A DNA stretch of 63,937 nt from Robiginitalea sp. (GTDB lineage Bacteria; Bacteroidota; Bacteroidia; Flavobacteriales; Flavobacteriaceae). Of this stretch, positions 17,059-25,781 are shown in pieces. Each line of letters begins with the position of its first letter. Position 1 is the first letter of the stretch. The translations under genes were made by a program, and so were the position numbers. Where the stretch lies: positions 1 through 63,937 of the forward strand of contig JAHECA010000020.1 of NCBI GenBank assembly GCA_024642005.1, in the 5' to 3' direction. The notes beneath the pieces are model-generated. The model searched no databases. It was not told the origin of the DNA and saw only the letters and a list, made by a program, of their open reading frames with translations.

Positions 17059-17087
17059 TGGACAGTTGTTCCAAAACACCTCCAACC

Positions 17088-19457
17088 ATGAGAATTCCGA
17101 CTCGCAGGCCACTTCCTAAACCGCTACAAGCCCCGTTTTGGGTTTTACTTGCCTTGCTCGCAATGCAGGGCTGTGCCGAAAAAGCGCAGGAGCCTGAATT
17201 TGCCGAAGGGGTAGCGGCCTTTCCCCTTGAGGCGGTAAACTTACTCGAAGGCCCTTTTAAGCATGCCCGCGACCTGGACGAACAAACCGTTCTGGCCTAC
17301 GAACCCGACCGCCTGCTGGCCCGTTTCCGCATACAGGCTGGCCTGGAACCCAGGGCGGAAGCCTACGGCGGGTGGGAAGGCGAGTCGCTTGCCGGGCATA
17401 CCCTGGGGCACTACCTTTCGGCCCTGAACCTGCTTTACAAAGGCACCGGCAACGCCGAATACAAAAGGCGGTCTGACTACATCGTAAACGAGCTGGCTGC
17501 CATCCAGGAGGCCGACGGCGACGGGTATTTGGGCGCTTTCGACAATGGCAAGCGCATTTTTGAAGACGAAGTGGCCCGGGGCGACATCCGCTCCCAGGGT
17601 TTTGACCTGAACGGCATCTGGGCACCTTTCTACACCCACCACAAGGTGCTGGCCGGGCTGCGGGACGCATACCGCTTGGGGGGTAACCCCCAGGCCCTGA
17701 TAGTGGCCCGCGCTTTTGCCGACTGGATCGGAGGGGTTTTGGCCGGGCTGAACCACGATCAGATGCAGCAGGTGCTCAATTGCGAACACGGGGGGATGAA
17801 CGAGGTGCTGGTAGACCTGTACGACGATACGGGCGAGGCCCGCTACCTGGAGCTCGCCGGTCGTTTTTACCACGAGGCCGTGCTGGGGCCCCTCGCGGCA
17901 GGGGCCGATTCGCTGGCCGGGCTGCACGGGAATACGCAATTTCCGAAACTGATCGGGCTCACCAAGCGGTTCCTGGTTACCGGCGACAGCACCGATTACC
18001 GGGCGGCCTCCTTTTTTTGGGACCGCGTGGTGCACCACCACTCCTACGTAACCGGCGGGAACACCAACCACGAGTACTTCGGCAAACCCGACCAGTTGAG
18101 CATGCGCCTGAGCCCCGAGACCACCGAGACCTGCAATGTGTACAATATGCTAAAGCTCACCGATCTGCTCTTTCAGATAGATCCGGCGCCTGAAGCCATG
18201 GACTATTATGAACGCGGCCTGCTGAACCATATCCTGGCCTCCCAGAATCCACAAGACGGCAAGGTTACCTACTTCCTGTCGCTGGCCATGGGCGGGTTCA
18301 AGGCCTTTCAGGATCCCTATTCCTTCACCTGCTGTGTGGGTTCCGGCATGGAAAACCACGCCAGGTATAACAGCAGCATCTATTACGAGCAAGGAAACGC
18401 CCTCTGGGTGGCCCAATTTGTCGCCTCTGAGCTCGATTGGGCCTCAAAAGGCGTACAGGTAAGCCAGCAAACAAAATTCCCGGAACTGCAGGGCACCACC
18501 CTGGTCTTTTCCATGGCGCAACCCACCCCTTTTGTCCTGAAACTGCGCCGGCCGTACTGGGCCGAACAGGGAGTGGCCCTGAAGCTTAATGGAGAAACCC
18601 TGCAGGTCGAATCCGACAGCAGGGGCTTTTTGAGTATCAACCGCACCTGGGCAAATGGCGACCGGCTCGACATCGCCATGCCCTTTAACCTGCGAACCGA
18701 AGCCATGCCCGACAACCCGAACCGTCTGGCCGTCATGTACGGACCCCTGGTGCTGGCCGGCGACCTGGGGATCCTGGAAGACGGGAATGCCGAGCGGCCC
18801 GAAACGGTGCCCACCCTGATCCGGGAAAACACCACCCCCGAAAGCTGGCTCGAGCCAGCCGGGGAGGCGAATACCTTCCGATTTCGGGAAGGCATTGCGC
18901 GTAATGTCATAACCCTTAAACCGCTTTATGCCCTTAACGACCGGCGCTACACGGTCTACTGGGACTTTTACAGCCCCGGTCAGTGGGAGGCCCACCGGGA
19001 GGCGATCGGGAGCGAACAGAAGGCCTACCGCAAGCTGGTAGAGGAGACGTTTGATTTCTTCCAGCCCGGGCAGATGCAGCCCGAACGCGACCACGCCTAC
19101 CAGGGGGAGGCCACCCATATTGTGGAGATGAAAGGAAGAACAGCCAGGCAGGCCGAGCGGGGCGGCTGGTTTTCTTTTGAAATGGGCATTCCTGAAGCAG
19201 GCCCGGTAGACCTGGTGTTCGAGTACTGGGGCGGGTATACGGGCAGCAAGACCTTCGACATCGTAGTCGACGGCCAAACCATTGCCACCCAGAATATCAG
19301 CGGCATCAAAGACGGGGCCTTCCTGACCCGCCGCTACCCGGTGCCGGAAGAACTTAGCCGGGGTAAAAAACGCCTTGCCGTGCGCATTGCGCCCCATGCA
19401 GGACATCGGGGCGGACCGGTTTTTGGCGTGCGCAGCACCAGGCGGGAAGGCCCCTGA
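17088..19457 (+). CDS. GH127-like glycoside hydrolase (DUF1680), lipoprotein
   Basis: Beta-L-arabinofuranosidase-type enzyme of about 789 residues with an alpha/alpha-toroid catalytic domain. The signature zinc and catalytic residues of GH127 are visible: Glu-x-Cys in TTETCNVYNML and the paired cysteines in FTCCVGSGMENHARY. A signal with a lipobox-like AMQGC precedes the mature protein. After about residue 600 come beta modules (DRRYTVYWDFYSP, then GPVDLVFEYWGGYTGSKTFD) like the DUF4986/DUF6805 C-terminal domains of this family. The ATG at 17088 is preferred because the signal peptide starts there. GH127 relatives also cleave other furanosides and pectic sugars, so L-arabinose is only the most likely sugar. 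Confidence 0.88.
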   Translation: MRIPTRRPLPKPLQAPFWVLLALLAMQGCAEKAQEPEFAEGVAAFPLEAVNLLEGPFKHARDLDEQTVLAYEPDRLLARFRIQAGLEPRAEAYGGWEGESLAGHTLGHYLSALNLLYKGTGNAEYKRRSDYIVNELAAIQEADGDGYLGAFDNGKRIFEDEVARGDIRSQGFDLNGIWAPFYTHHKVLAGLRDAYRLGGNPQALIVARAFADWIGGVLAGLNHDQMQQVLNCEHGGMNEVLVDLYDDTGEARYLELAGRFYHEAVLGPLAAGADSLAGLHGNTQFPKLIGLTKRFLVTGDSTDYRAASFFWDRVVHHHSYVTGGNTNHEYFGKPDQLSMRLSPETTETCNVYNMLKLTDLLFQIDPAPEAMDYYERGLLNHILASQNPQDGKVTYFLSLAMGGFKAFQDPYSFTCCVGSGMENHARYNSSIYYEQGNALWVAQFVASELDWASKGVQVSQQTKFPELQGTTLVFSMAQPTPFVLKLRRPYWAEQGVALKLNGETLQVESDSRGFLSINRTWANGDRLDIAMPFNLRTEAMPDNPNRLAVMYGPLVLAGDLGILEDGNAERPETVPTLIRENTTPESWLEPAGEANTFRFREGIARNVITLKPLYALNDRRYTVYWDFYSPGQWEAHREAIGSEQKAYRKLVEETFDFFQPGQMQPERDHAYQGEATHIVEMKGRTARQAERGGWFSFEMGIPEAGPVDLVFEYWGGYTGSKTFDIVVDGQTIATQNISGIKDGAFLTRRYPVPEELSRGKKRLAVRIAPHAGHRGGPVFGVRSTRREGP

Positions 19458-19485
19458 CCGCCGTGTACTTCTCCCTTAAAAAATG

Positions 19486-19493
19486 TATCTTGT
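19486..19493 (+). promoter_or_regulatory. Candidate -7 promoter element of the carboxylesterase
   Basis: TATCTTGT, 6 of 8 to TAnnTTTG, lies 28 bases before the ATG at 19521 in an AT-rich pocket (TTAAAAAATG). Confidence 0.3.
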
Positions 19494-19520
19494 ACACTTG
19501 AAACCTAACCCAGAAATAGC

Positions 19521-21161
19521 ATGCAATCTTTCACCAAACGCCTTGTGTTTGCCATGATGCTGATAGCCGCTTCCGGCCTTTCAGCCCAGGGCAACAACGC
19601 CTTTGCCGTGCAGGCCCGCACCGACAAAGGCACCATTGAAGGAAATTACGACACCAATACGGGGATACAGACCTATTTCGGGGTGCCCTTTGCCAAGCCT
19701 CCGGTGGGTCCGCTGCGCTGGAAAGCCCCCCAACCCATGGATGCATGGGATGGCGTAAAATTCACCAAGGCCTTCGGTCCCCGGCCCATGCAGACCAATG
19801 TCTTCGGCGATATGAAGTCGCGTTCTGCAGGGGTGAGCGAAGATTGCCTCTACCTGAATGTTTGGACCCCGGCCAGGCGCAATAGTGAAAACCTGCCGGT
19901 TCTGGTCTATTATTACGGGGGTGGCAATGTGGCCGGCGATGCCTCGGAATACCGTTACGACGGGGAGAGCATGGCGAAAAAGGGCATGGTGGTGGTAACG
20001 ACCAACTACCGCCTGAACGTCTTTGGCTACCTCGCCCACCCCGACCTGAGCGCCGAGGCCCCTTATAAGGCCTCAGGCAATTACGGGGCGCTCGATCAGG
20101 TGGCCGCCCTTGAGTGGGTAAAAAACAATATTGCCGCCTTCGGTGGCGACCCGAATAAAATCACCATTGCCGGCGAATCTGCCGGTTCCATAGGGGTGAG
20201 CACCCTCATGGCGTCCCCCTTGTCGAAAGACCTGCTCGCCGGGGCAATCGGTGAGAGCGGGGCTGCCATTTTCCCTACCATGGCCCCGGTACCCCTGGCG
20301 GATGCCGAAAAGCAGGGGGCAGACTTCCTGCAAAAGGCGGGGGTATCGTCTATTAAAGACCTGCGCAGCCTGCCCACCCGCGACATCTATGAAATGTACA
20401 ACGCGAGCGGCCGCTTCGGTTTTCCGATGGTCGTAGACGGCTACTTTTTGCCCGCCAGCCTGCCCGAGATTTTTGAACAGGGCGCCCAGGCTCAAATTCC
20501 GCTTCTGGTAGGTTGGAACAGTGCTGAAATCCCCGGGATGGCTTTTATGCAGGGACAGCCGTTCACCCCTGAAAATTTTGTAGCCAAGGTAAAGGAAGCC
20601 TACCCGGAGGGCTTTCAGCAGGTTCTCGATGCCTACCCCCATGCCGATGCCAAACAGGTCGAGTTTTCGGCCACGGCCCTGGCCTCTGACCGGTTTATCG
20701 TTTACAGCACCTGGAAGTGGTTCGACCTGCACCGCAAGCACAGCGATCAGGCGGTATACCGTTACCTCTACAGCAAACTGCGCCCGCCCCTGAAAGACCA
20801 GGGACTGATGCCCGGCCTGGCCGGCGGCACGGTTCGGGCCACAGAAGGTGCCCCGGCTAGGCCCGAACCTATTGGGGCTCCGCATGCCTGTGAAATCGAA
20901 TACTGCATGGGCAACCTCTCCCTGGTTGAAGAGTACGCCTGGACGGCAGATGATTTTACCGTTTCCGAAACCATGCAGGCCTTCTTTGCCAATTTCATCA
21001 AAAAGGGAGACCCGAACAGCCTCGATTTGCCAAACTGGCCGGCTGCCCGGGCATCGGAGGCCGCTCCGCCGGTAATGGTCCTCGATGTGAAAAGCAAAAG
21101 CGCCCCGGCTATGGAAGACGGCCGTTACAACTTTCACGATTCCTATTACGCCAAACAGTAA
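19521..21161 (+). CDS. Exported type-B carboxylesterase
   Basis: Alpha/beta-hydrolase of the carboxylesterase/cholinesterase family, 546 residues, with a signal peptide (MLIAASGLSAQ). It carries the family markers TYFGVPFAKPPVGPLRW, EDCLYLNVWTP, the oxyanion segment YYYGGGN, NYRLNVFGY, and the nucleophile elbow ITIAGESAGS (Ser220). The His near the C-terminus is in GAPHACEIEYCMGN. It would cleave acyl esters in the periplasm, plausibly acetyl or feruloyl groups on polysaccharide given its neighbours. It may be transcribed alone, 63 bases after the GH127 gene. Confidence 0.9.
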   Translation: MQSFTKRLVFAMMLIAASGLSAQGNNAFAVQARTDKGTIEGNYDTNTGIQTYFGVPFAKPPVGPLRWKAPQPMDAWDGVKFTKAFGPRPMQTNVFGDMKSRSAGVSEDCLYLNVWTPARRNSENLPVLVYYYGGGNVAGDASEYRYDGESMAKKGMVVVTTNYRLNVFGYLAHPDLSAEAPYKASGNYGALDQVAALEWVKNNIAAFGGDPNKITIAGESAGSIGVSTLMASPLSKDLLAGAIGESGAAIFPTMAPVPLADAEKQGADFLQKAGVSSIKDLRSLPTRDIYEMYNASGRFGFPMVVDGYFLPASLPEIFEQGAQAQIPLLVGWNSAEIPGMAFMQGQPFTPENFVAKVKEAYPEGFQQVLDAYPHADAKQVEFSATALASDRFIVYSTWKWFDLHRKHSDQAVYRYLYSKLRPPLKDQGLMPGLAGGTVRATEGAPARPEPIGAPHACEIEYCMGNLSLVEEYAWTADDFTVSETMQAFFANFIKKGDPNSLDLPNWPAARASEAAPPVMVLDVKSKSAPAMEDGRYNFHDSYYAKQ

Positions 21162-21372
21162 AACGGGGCCGGAGCCTCGGCGGCCGATATACAAACCTGA
21201 GCATGAATTCATCATGCAATTCTATACCGCTTTGCGGGCCGTACCCTTTGCTGACCGGGAGGGTTATGGTCTGCGGGACAAATTTTACAAGCTTCTGAAC
21301 AGGCACCCATAGGGAATAAACCTGCACAACCGAACCGCGATGAATCATACCAGGCAAGTCCAAAATAAGCAA

Positions 21373-22095
21373 ATGAGGAAGCTCGGCCTGCTGCTCCTTG
21401 CCGGAATTGTCTTTTTCCTGCAGGCCTGCACGGCCCAGTCGCGCCTGGTTACAGGTACACGGCAAACGGCTGTTACGGAAACGCTGCATTATTATTTGTA
21501 TTACCCACCCGGTTACGACGATTCGGAAACAACACAATACCCGCTATTATTGTTCCTGCACGGGGGAGGGGAGTCAGGCCAGAACCTGGAGGCCTTACAG
21601 GCTGGCGGGCCGCCGAAGATGCTGGCAGAGGGGCATGAATTTCCCTTCCTGATCTTGGCACCCCAGAACCCGCACGAAAAGCAGTGGTGGAATGTTCGGG
21701 CTGTAAAGCAATTGCTCGATTCGGTCGTAAAAACCAACCGCGTAGACCCTGCCCGTCTGTACCTTACCGGCCTGAGCCGTGGCGGCTCGGCCTCCTGGGA
21801 AATGGCGGTACAGTACCCTGAAACTTTTGCGGCCATGGCCGTGGTATGCGGCATGGCACCGGTGCCCTACGCTTCCTGGCTCGACAAGCAGCTGGCTATC
21901 TGGGTATTTCACGGCACAGACGACCCGGTAATTCCGTTCTCGGAATCGGCTGCAATGGTAGCGCGGCTCCGGGAGCTGGGGTATAACATCACCTTCACCC
22001 CGTACGAAGGGGTCGGGCACAATGCCTGGGATCGCGCCTACCAAACCGACGGTCTGTTCGAATGGTTTACCCGTTACAAGCGGATAAACCCCTAA
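21373..22095 (+). CDS. Alpha/beta-hydrolase lipoprotein (LpqC / PHB-depolymerase-like esterase)
   Basis: Predicted lipoprotein of 240 residues: the lipobox FLQAC (Cys19) follows MRKLGLLLLAG. It has the prolyl-oligopeptidase/LpqC-like layout: LHYYLYYPPGYDD, LLLFLHGGGESG as oxyanion loop, nucleophile LTGLSRGGSA, Asp in VFHGTDDPVIP and His in GVGHNAWD. Likely an ester or feruloyl-ester hydrolase. An in-frame ATG at 21340 exists, but the signal peptide favours 21373. Its stop overlaps the stop of the convergent FG-GAP gene. The 210 bases before it hold only a 33-codon open frame at 21214-21312 that I do not trust. Confidence 0.85.
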   Translation: MRKLGLLLLAGIVFFLQACTAQSRLVTGTRQTAVTETLHYYLYYPPGYDDSETTQYPLLLFLHGGGESGQNLEALQAGGPPKMLAEGHEFPFLILAPQNPHEKQWWNVRAVKQLLDSVVKTNRVDPARLYLTGLSRGGSASWEMAVQYPETFAAMAVVCGMAPVPYASWLDKQLAIWVFHGTDDPVIPFSESAAMVARLRELGYNITFTPYEGVGHNAWDRAYQTDGLFEWFTRYKRINP

Positions 22096-25000
22096 AGCGC
22101 GGCCTGGTCAAGGCTGCGGGTCGGATTTCCCTGGCTGTCATAAAATTCAACGCGCCGTGCCGTTTTCGGAACCTCCAAAAGACGTTCCGATTGTGATAGG
22201 AAACCGCTGCCCCAGTAAAATTCCTGGCGCTGCCGCCTGCCGTCGCCCAGAGTTATCTCGGCTCGCACTTCGCTGGGGCTGACAGGGATCAGCATTCCGG
22301 TCTCAGTACTTGAAAAGGCTTTCAGTCGGTTGTTGTTCTGGGAGGCCACCCACAGGGCTTTGCCGTCGGCGGTGCCCACCCGCACCAGGGCTTTTGCGTC
22401 GCCCGGTACGAAAAAGCCGCTCCGGTTGGCGTTCAGGGGCTCAAACGACCCGTCGCCCCGGTTCTTCAGCAGGAGGCCCATCAGGGCGTCTGCGCGGCCC
22501 TGTTGTACTTCCATGCCGTAATCGTTGCCGACCATCAACAGGTCCGTTAATCCGTCCCCGTCGAAGTCTGCCGGAACCATGCCGTATACCGGTGCGATTT
22601 GGGCGGCTATCGGCAGGGCGTGCCGCCTGAATTTGCCCCCGCCCAGGTTTTCGATCCAGGAAGTCTCCATGGTATTGAATTCATAAACCACAGCGTCGTC
22701 TAGCAACCCGTCTGCGAACATTTCGGGCAGGGTGGAAGACCCGAACTCCCCGAAGGAGTTAAAGCGCTTGCGGATGGCCGAAAATTGCTTCACCACGTCC
22801 TGCCACGGGTGGTACAGGTATTCGTGCTTGACCCCCAGGCTGTCGCGCAGGTAGTAGGAGATCAGGGGGTCAATCATGCCGTTGTCGTCCAGGTCCTTGG
22901 CGTAGATGCGCACCGGCTGGTCTTTATTGCCTTTGAAATTGATATTGGTGCCCGAATTGCCGGCAACGTAATCCATATCGCCATCGTTGTCGAAATCGGC
23001 CCCCGCAAGACTGTTCCACCAGCCCTTGTCGTCGGCCAGGCCGGTGGCATCGGTTACCTCTGCCAGCTGCCCGCCGCGGTTCTCAAAAAAGCGTAAGGGG
23101 CTCCATTCGGCGGCCAAAATCAGGTCGGGCCTGTCGTCCCCGTTGAAATCGGTCCATAGGGCATCGCTGATCAGTCCTGCAAATTCGAGTGCCCCGCAAA
23201 CCTCCCGGGTAACGTCGCTGAACCGCACCTGCCCGCCGGCAGAGTCGTTGCGCAGCACAAAGGAGCGATCGGCAGTAGGGTAGGCAAAGGGCAGTACCCG
23301 GCTGCCTACAAACAGGTCGAGGTCGCCGTCCTGGTCGAAGTCGGCCGCCTTAACCACAGAGCTGTTCGCCGTCATGTCGGGCAATGCGCCGGGTTCGGGG
23401 GTAAAATGGCCCTGCCCGTCGTTGCGCAGCAATACATCGCGGTACCAGGGATGGCCCGGGTCGTATTGCCCCGAGCCGCGGGCGATGTAGAGGTCGAGGT
23501 CCCCGTCCCCGTCGGCATCAAACAGGAGGGTGGCGGTGTCTTCTTCTTCCTTCCCGGCTTCGTTTTTATAATTGGCATCCTGTTCGCTGAACGAACCGTC
23601 GGCGTTTTGCATCAGCCATTTTTCGTCAAAGCTGCGGCTGCCGGCCACAAACAGGTCGGTAAGGCCATCTCCGTTCACGTCCCCGGCTGCCAGGGAAGGC
23701 CCGTATTGCGAGAATTTATGCGGAAGGGTGCGCTGGAAATTGAAATCGATAAAATCGATGTCGCGCACCAAAATATCAAGGCCTCTGGCAGCGGCTACCT
23801 CCCGAAAGGGTGCAGTTGCCAGGGCAGGCATCCCGCCTGAGGGATTGTTTACCGCCTGGGCATGGTCTGCTTCCAGGACCTGGTTGGCAGGCGTGGCTCC
23901 CAGGCGCTGTATACGCCCGTCGGGCCATTCGATCAGTACCGAATCGGCCTGGGTCGCGGATCCAAGCCCATAATGCAGCGTCGATTCGGGCTTCGAGAGG
24001 TACCCCCGACCGGAGAGCAGCCGGAGTTTTTGCACATGCCCGCCCTGATATACCGAAACCAGGCTGCCGTAGCCTGCCCGGTTTTGCTCGGGGCCTTTCA
24101 GGTGTATGCGCAGGTAATGCAGCTCAGGGTGCTGCTCGGCGCTGTGATTCTCGAGCAGGGTGGCTTTGTCGTTCAGGTTGTTGATTACCAGGTCGAGGTC
24201 GCCGTCCTGGTCGAGGTCGCCATAGGCAGCGCCGTTTGAAAATGTGCCGAAATTAAGGCCCCACGGTTCCGTAACGTCTTCAAAAGACATATCGCCTTTG
24301 TTCCTGAAGGCGAAATTCGGGATTTTGATCTCGGGGATGGCGGCAATCAGCTGTTCTTTGCTTACCAGGCGGTTGGCCGTAACGCGGAAGTCGCCAAAGT
24401 CGCGGTCGGTTACGTCTTTTGGGAAGCCGTTGGTGATGATCAGGTCTTGCCAGCCGTCGTTGTCGTAGTCGGCGAAAAGGGGCGCCCAGCTCCAGTCGGT
24501 TTCCTGCAGGCCGGCAAACATCCCGGCTTCTGAGAATACGGGCAGGCCGGTCTGCGGGTCGGTTCCGTTCGAAATTTGCAGCGTATTGCGGGCGTACTGG
24601 TATTCGTAGTCGTACCGACGCGTAAAAATTTCCTTGTCGTAGCTGCTGGGCCCCTGGAAAAGCTTCTTGCGCTTGTTGTAGTAGGGTTGCATCTCGGTTG
24701 TAAACAGGTCGAGTTCGCCATCGTTGTTGATGTCGGCCAGGTCGCTTCCCATGGAGGAAAGGCTGAAGTGCTTGAAAATTTCCCCGGCCCGGTTGGTAAA
24801 GGTGCCATCCTGGTTGTTGATATAGACCAGGTCGTTGCTGAAGAAATCATTGGCCACGTAAATGTCCATCCACCCGTCTTTGTTGAAGTCGTGGATCAGG
24901 GTACTGTGGCTGTACCCGTGGTGAATAATGCCGGCTTCTTCAGACACATTCGTGAAGTCAGGGCGGCCCAGGGAATCGTTCCAGTCGTTGCGGTACAGGC

Positions 25001-25667
25001 GGTCGCGGCTTTGTGAAGTGCCGTCGTCATCCTGAGGGCGAAACTGGGAGGGATTTATGCCCTCGATGCGGTTTACCCCGATAAAGAGGTCAAGGTCGCC
25101 GTCGTTGTCGTAATCGAAAAACTGGGCGTGAGACGAATAGCTGTCGTCAGCGATGCCATAGGCGGCGGCTGCTTCCTCAAATCGGGGAATCCCGTCGCCT
25201 CCATTCCCTTTGTTGATGTACAGCAGGTTGCGACGGTGGAGCGAATCGCGGTAAAAGGTATTGCAGACGTACACGTCAAGCCTCCCGTCCAGGTTCAGGT
25301 CGACCAGGCTAACCCCCGACGACCAGAGCAGGGAATCGGGCTTGCCGATGCCCGAAGCCCCGGTAATGTCTTCAAATTTTAACTGCCCGCGGTTCAGGTA
25401 CAGGGCATTGTTTGCCTGGTTCCCGGCCAAAAATATGTCATCCAGGCCGTCTCCGTCAAGGTCGCCCAGGGCAACACCGCTGCCGTTGTACACAAATTCG
25501 TTGTCGATAATGTTTATCGAATCGTTTTCGTGCAGGCGGTTTTCGAACTGAAGGCCCGATTGGTCGGGGGGTATGTTCTCAAAGAGGGTAGCGGTCTTGT
25601 CGGTGCCGTTGCAGGATACAAGCAGGGCAGCGAGTACGGCGCAACTGTAAGCCAGGTTCCGTCTCAT
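22092..25667 (-). CDS. FG-GAP/VCBS repeat lipoprotein with ASPIC/UnbV domain
   Basis: Outer-surface lipoprotein of 1191 residues; the lipobox is LLVSC (Cys19). It contains two arrays of FG-GAP beta-propeller repeats, each with calcium-binding DxDxDG-type loops (such as GDLDGDGLDDIFLAGN and DADGDGDLDLYIARG). An ASPIC/UnbV domain lies between them near residues 530-605 (GRGYLSKPESTLHYGLGS, IEWPDGRIQRLG). Proteins of this build regularly follow SusC/SusD pairs in Bacteroidota and are thought to help bind ligand at the cell surface. It is third in the locus, beyond a terminator hairpin, so it is probably expressed at a lower level than SusD. Its last bases overlap the convergent esterase stop. 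Confidence 0.9.
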   Translation of the reverse strand: MRRNLAYSCAVLAALLVSCNGTDKTATLFENIPPDQSGLQFENRLHENDSINIIDNEFVYNGSGVALGDLDGDGLDDIFLAGNQANNALYLNRGQLKFEDITGASGIGKPDSLLWSSGVSLVDLNLDGRLDVYVCNTFYRDSLHRRNLLYINKGNGGDGIPRFEEAAAAYGIADDSYSSHAQFFDYDNDGDLDLFIGVNRIEGINPSQFRPQDDDGTSQSRDRLYRNDWNDSLGRPDFTNVSEEAGIIHHGYSHSTLIHDFNKDGWMDIYVANDFFSNDLVYINNQDGTFTNRAGEIFKHFSLSSMGSDLADINNDGELDLFTTEMQPYYNKRKKLFQGPSSYDKEIFTRRYDYEYQYARNTLQISNGTDPQTGLPVFSEAGMFAGLQETDWSWAPLFADYDNDGWQDLIITNGFPKDVTDRDFGDFRVTANRLVSKEQLIAAIPEIKIPNFAFRNKGDMSFEDVTEPWGLNFGTFSNGAAYGDLDQDGDLDLVINNLNDKATLLENHSAEQHPELHYLRIHLKGPEQNRAGYGSLVSVYQGGHVQKLRLLSGRGYLSKPESTLHYGLGSATQADSVLIEWPDGRIQRLGATPANQVLEADHAQAVNNPSGGMPALATAPFREVAAARGLDILVRDIDFIDFNFQRTLPHKFSQYGPSLAAGDVNGDGLTDLFVAGSRSFDEKWLMQNADGSFSEQDANYKNEAGKEEEDTATLLFDADGDGDLDLYIARGSGQYDPGHPWYRDVLLRNDGQGHFTPEPGALPDMTANSSVVKAADFDQDGDLDLFVGSRVLPFAYPTADRSFVLRNDSAGGQVRFSDVTREVCGALEFAGLISDALWTDFNGDDRPDLILAAEWSPLRFFENRGGQLAEVTDATGLADDKGWWNSLAGADFDNDGDMDYVAGNSGTNINFKGNKDQPVRIYAKDLDDNGMIDPLISYYLRDSLGVKHEYLYHPWQDVVKQFSAIRKRFNSFGEFGSSTLPEMFADGLLDDAVVYEFNTMETSWIENLGGGKFRRHALPIAAQIAPVYGMVPADFDGDGLTDLLMVGNDYGMEVQQGRADALMGLLLKNRGDGSFEPLNANRSGFFVPGDAKALVRVGTADGKALWVASQNNNRLKAFSSTETGMLIPVSPSEVRAEITLGDGRRQRQEFYWGSGFLSQSERLLEVPKTARRVEFYDSQGNPTRSLDQAAL

Positions 25668-25723
25668 GGGGTCAGGTGTTTAACGATGGAAACAAAAATG
25701 CGGGAATTCGCGGGAAGCCACAA

Positions 25724-25751
25724 GAAAAAAGGCCGCTGTTTAGCGGCCTTT
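25724..25751 (-). terminator. Terminator between susD-like and FG-GAP genes
   Basis: On the minus strand AAAGGCCGCT and AGCGGCCTTT form a 10-bp stem with a 4-base loop, followed by TTTCTTG. It probably ends most transcripts from SusC/SusD; some read-through into the FG-GAP gene is plausible. Confidence 0.75.
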
Positions 25752-25781
25752 AATCTTTTATTAATGGTTTTTAATTGCCTG

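Noticed and set aside
21214-21312. 33-codon frame (MQFYTALRAVPF...) between the two esterases
   Set aside because: The composition looks protein-like, but it is short, has no recognisable match or promoter, and could be the remnant of a lost gene. Conservation in relatives would be needed to call it.
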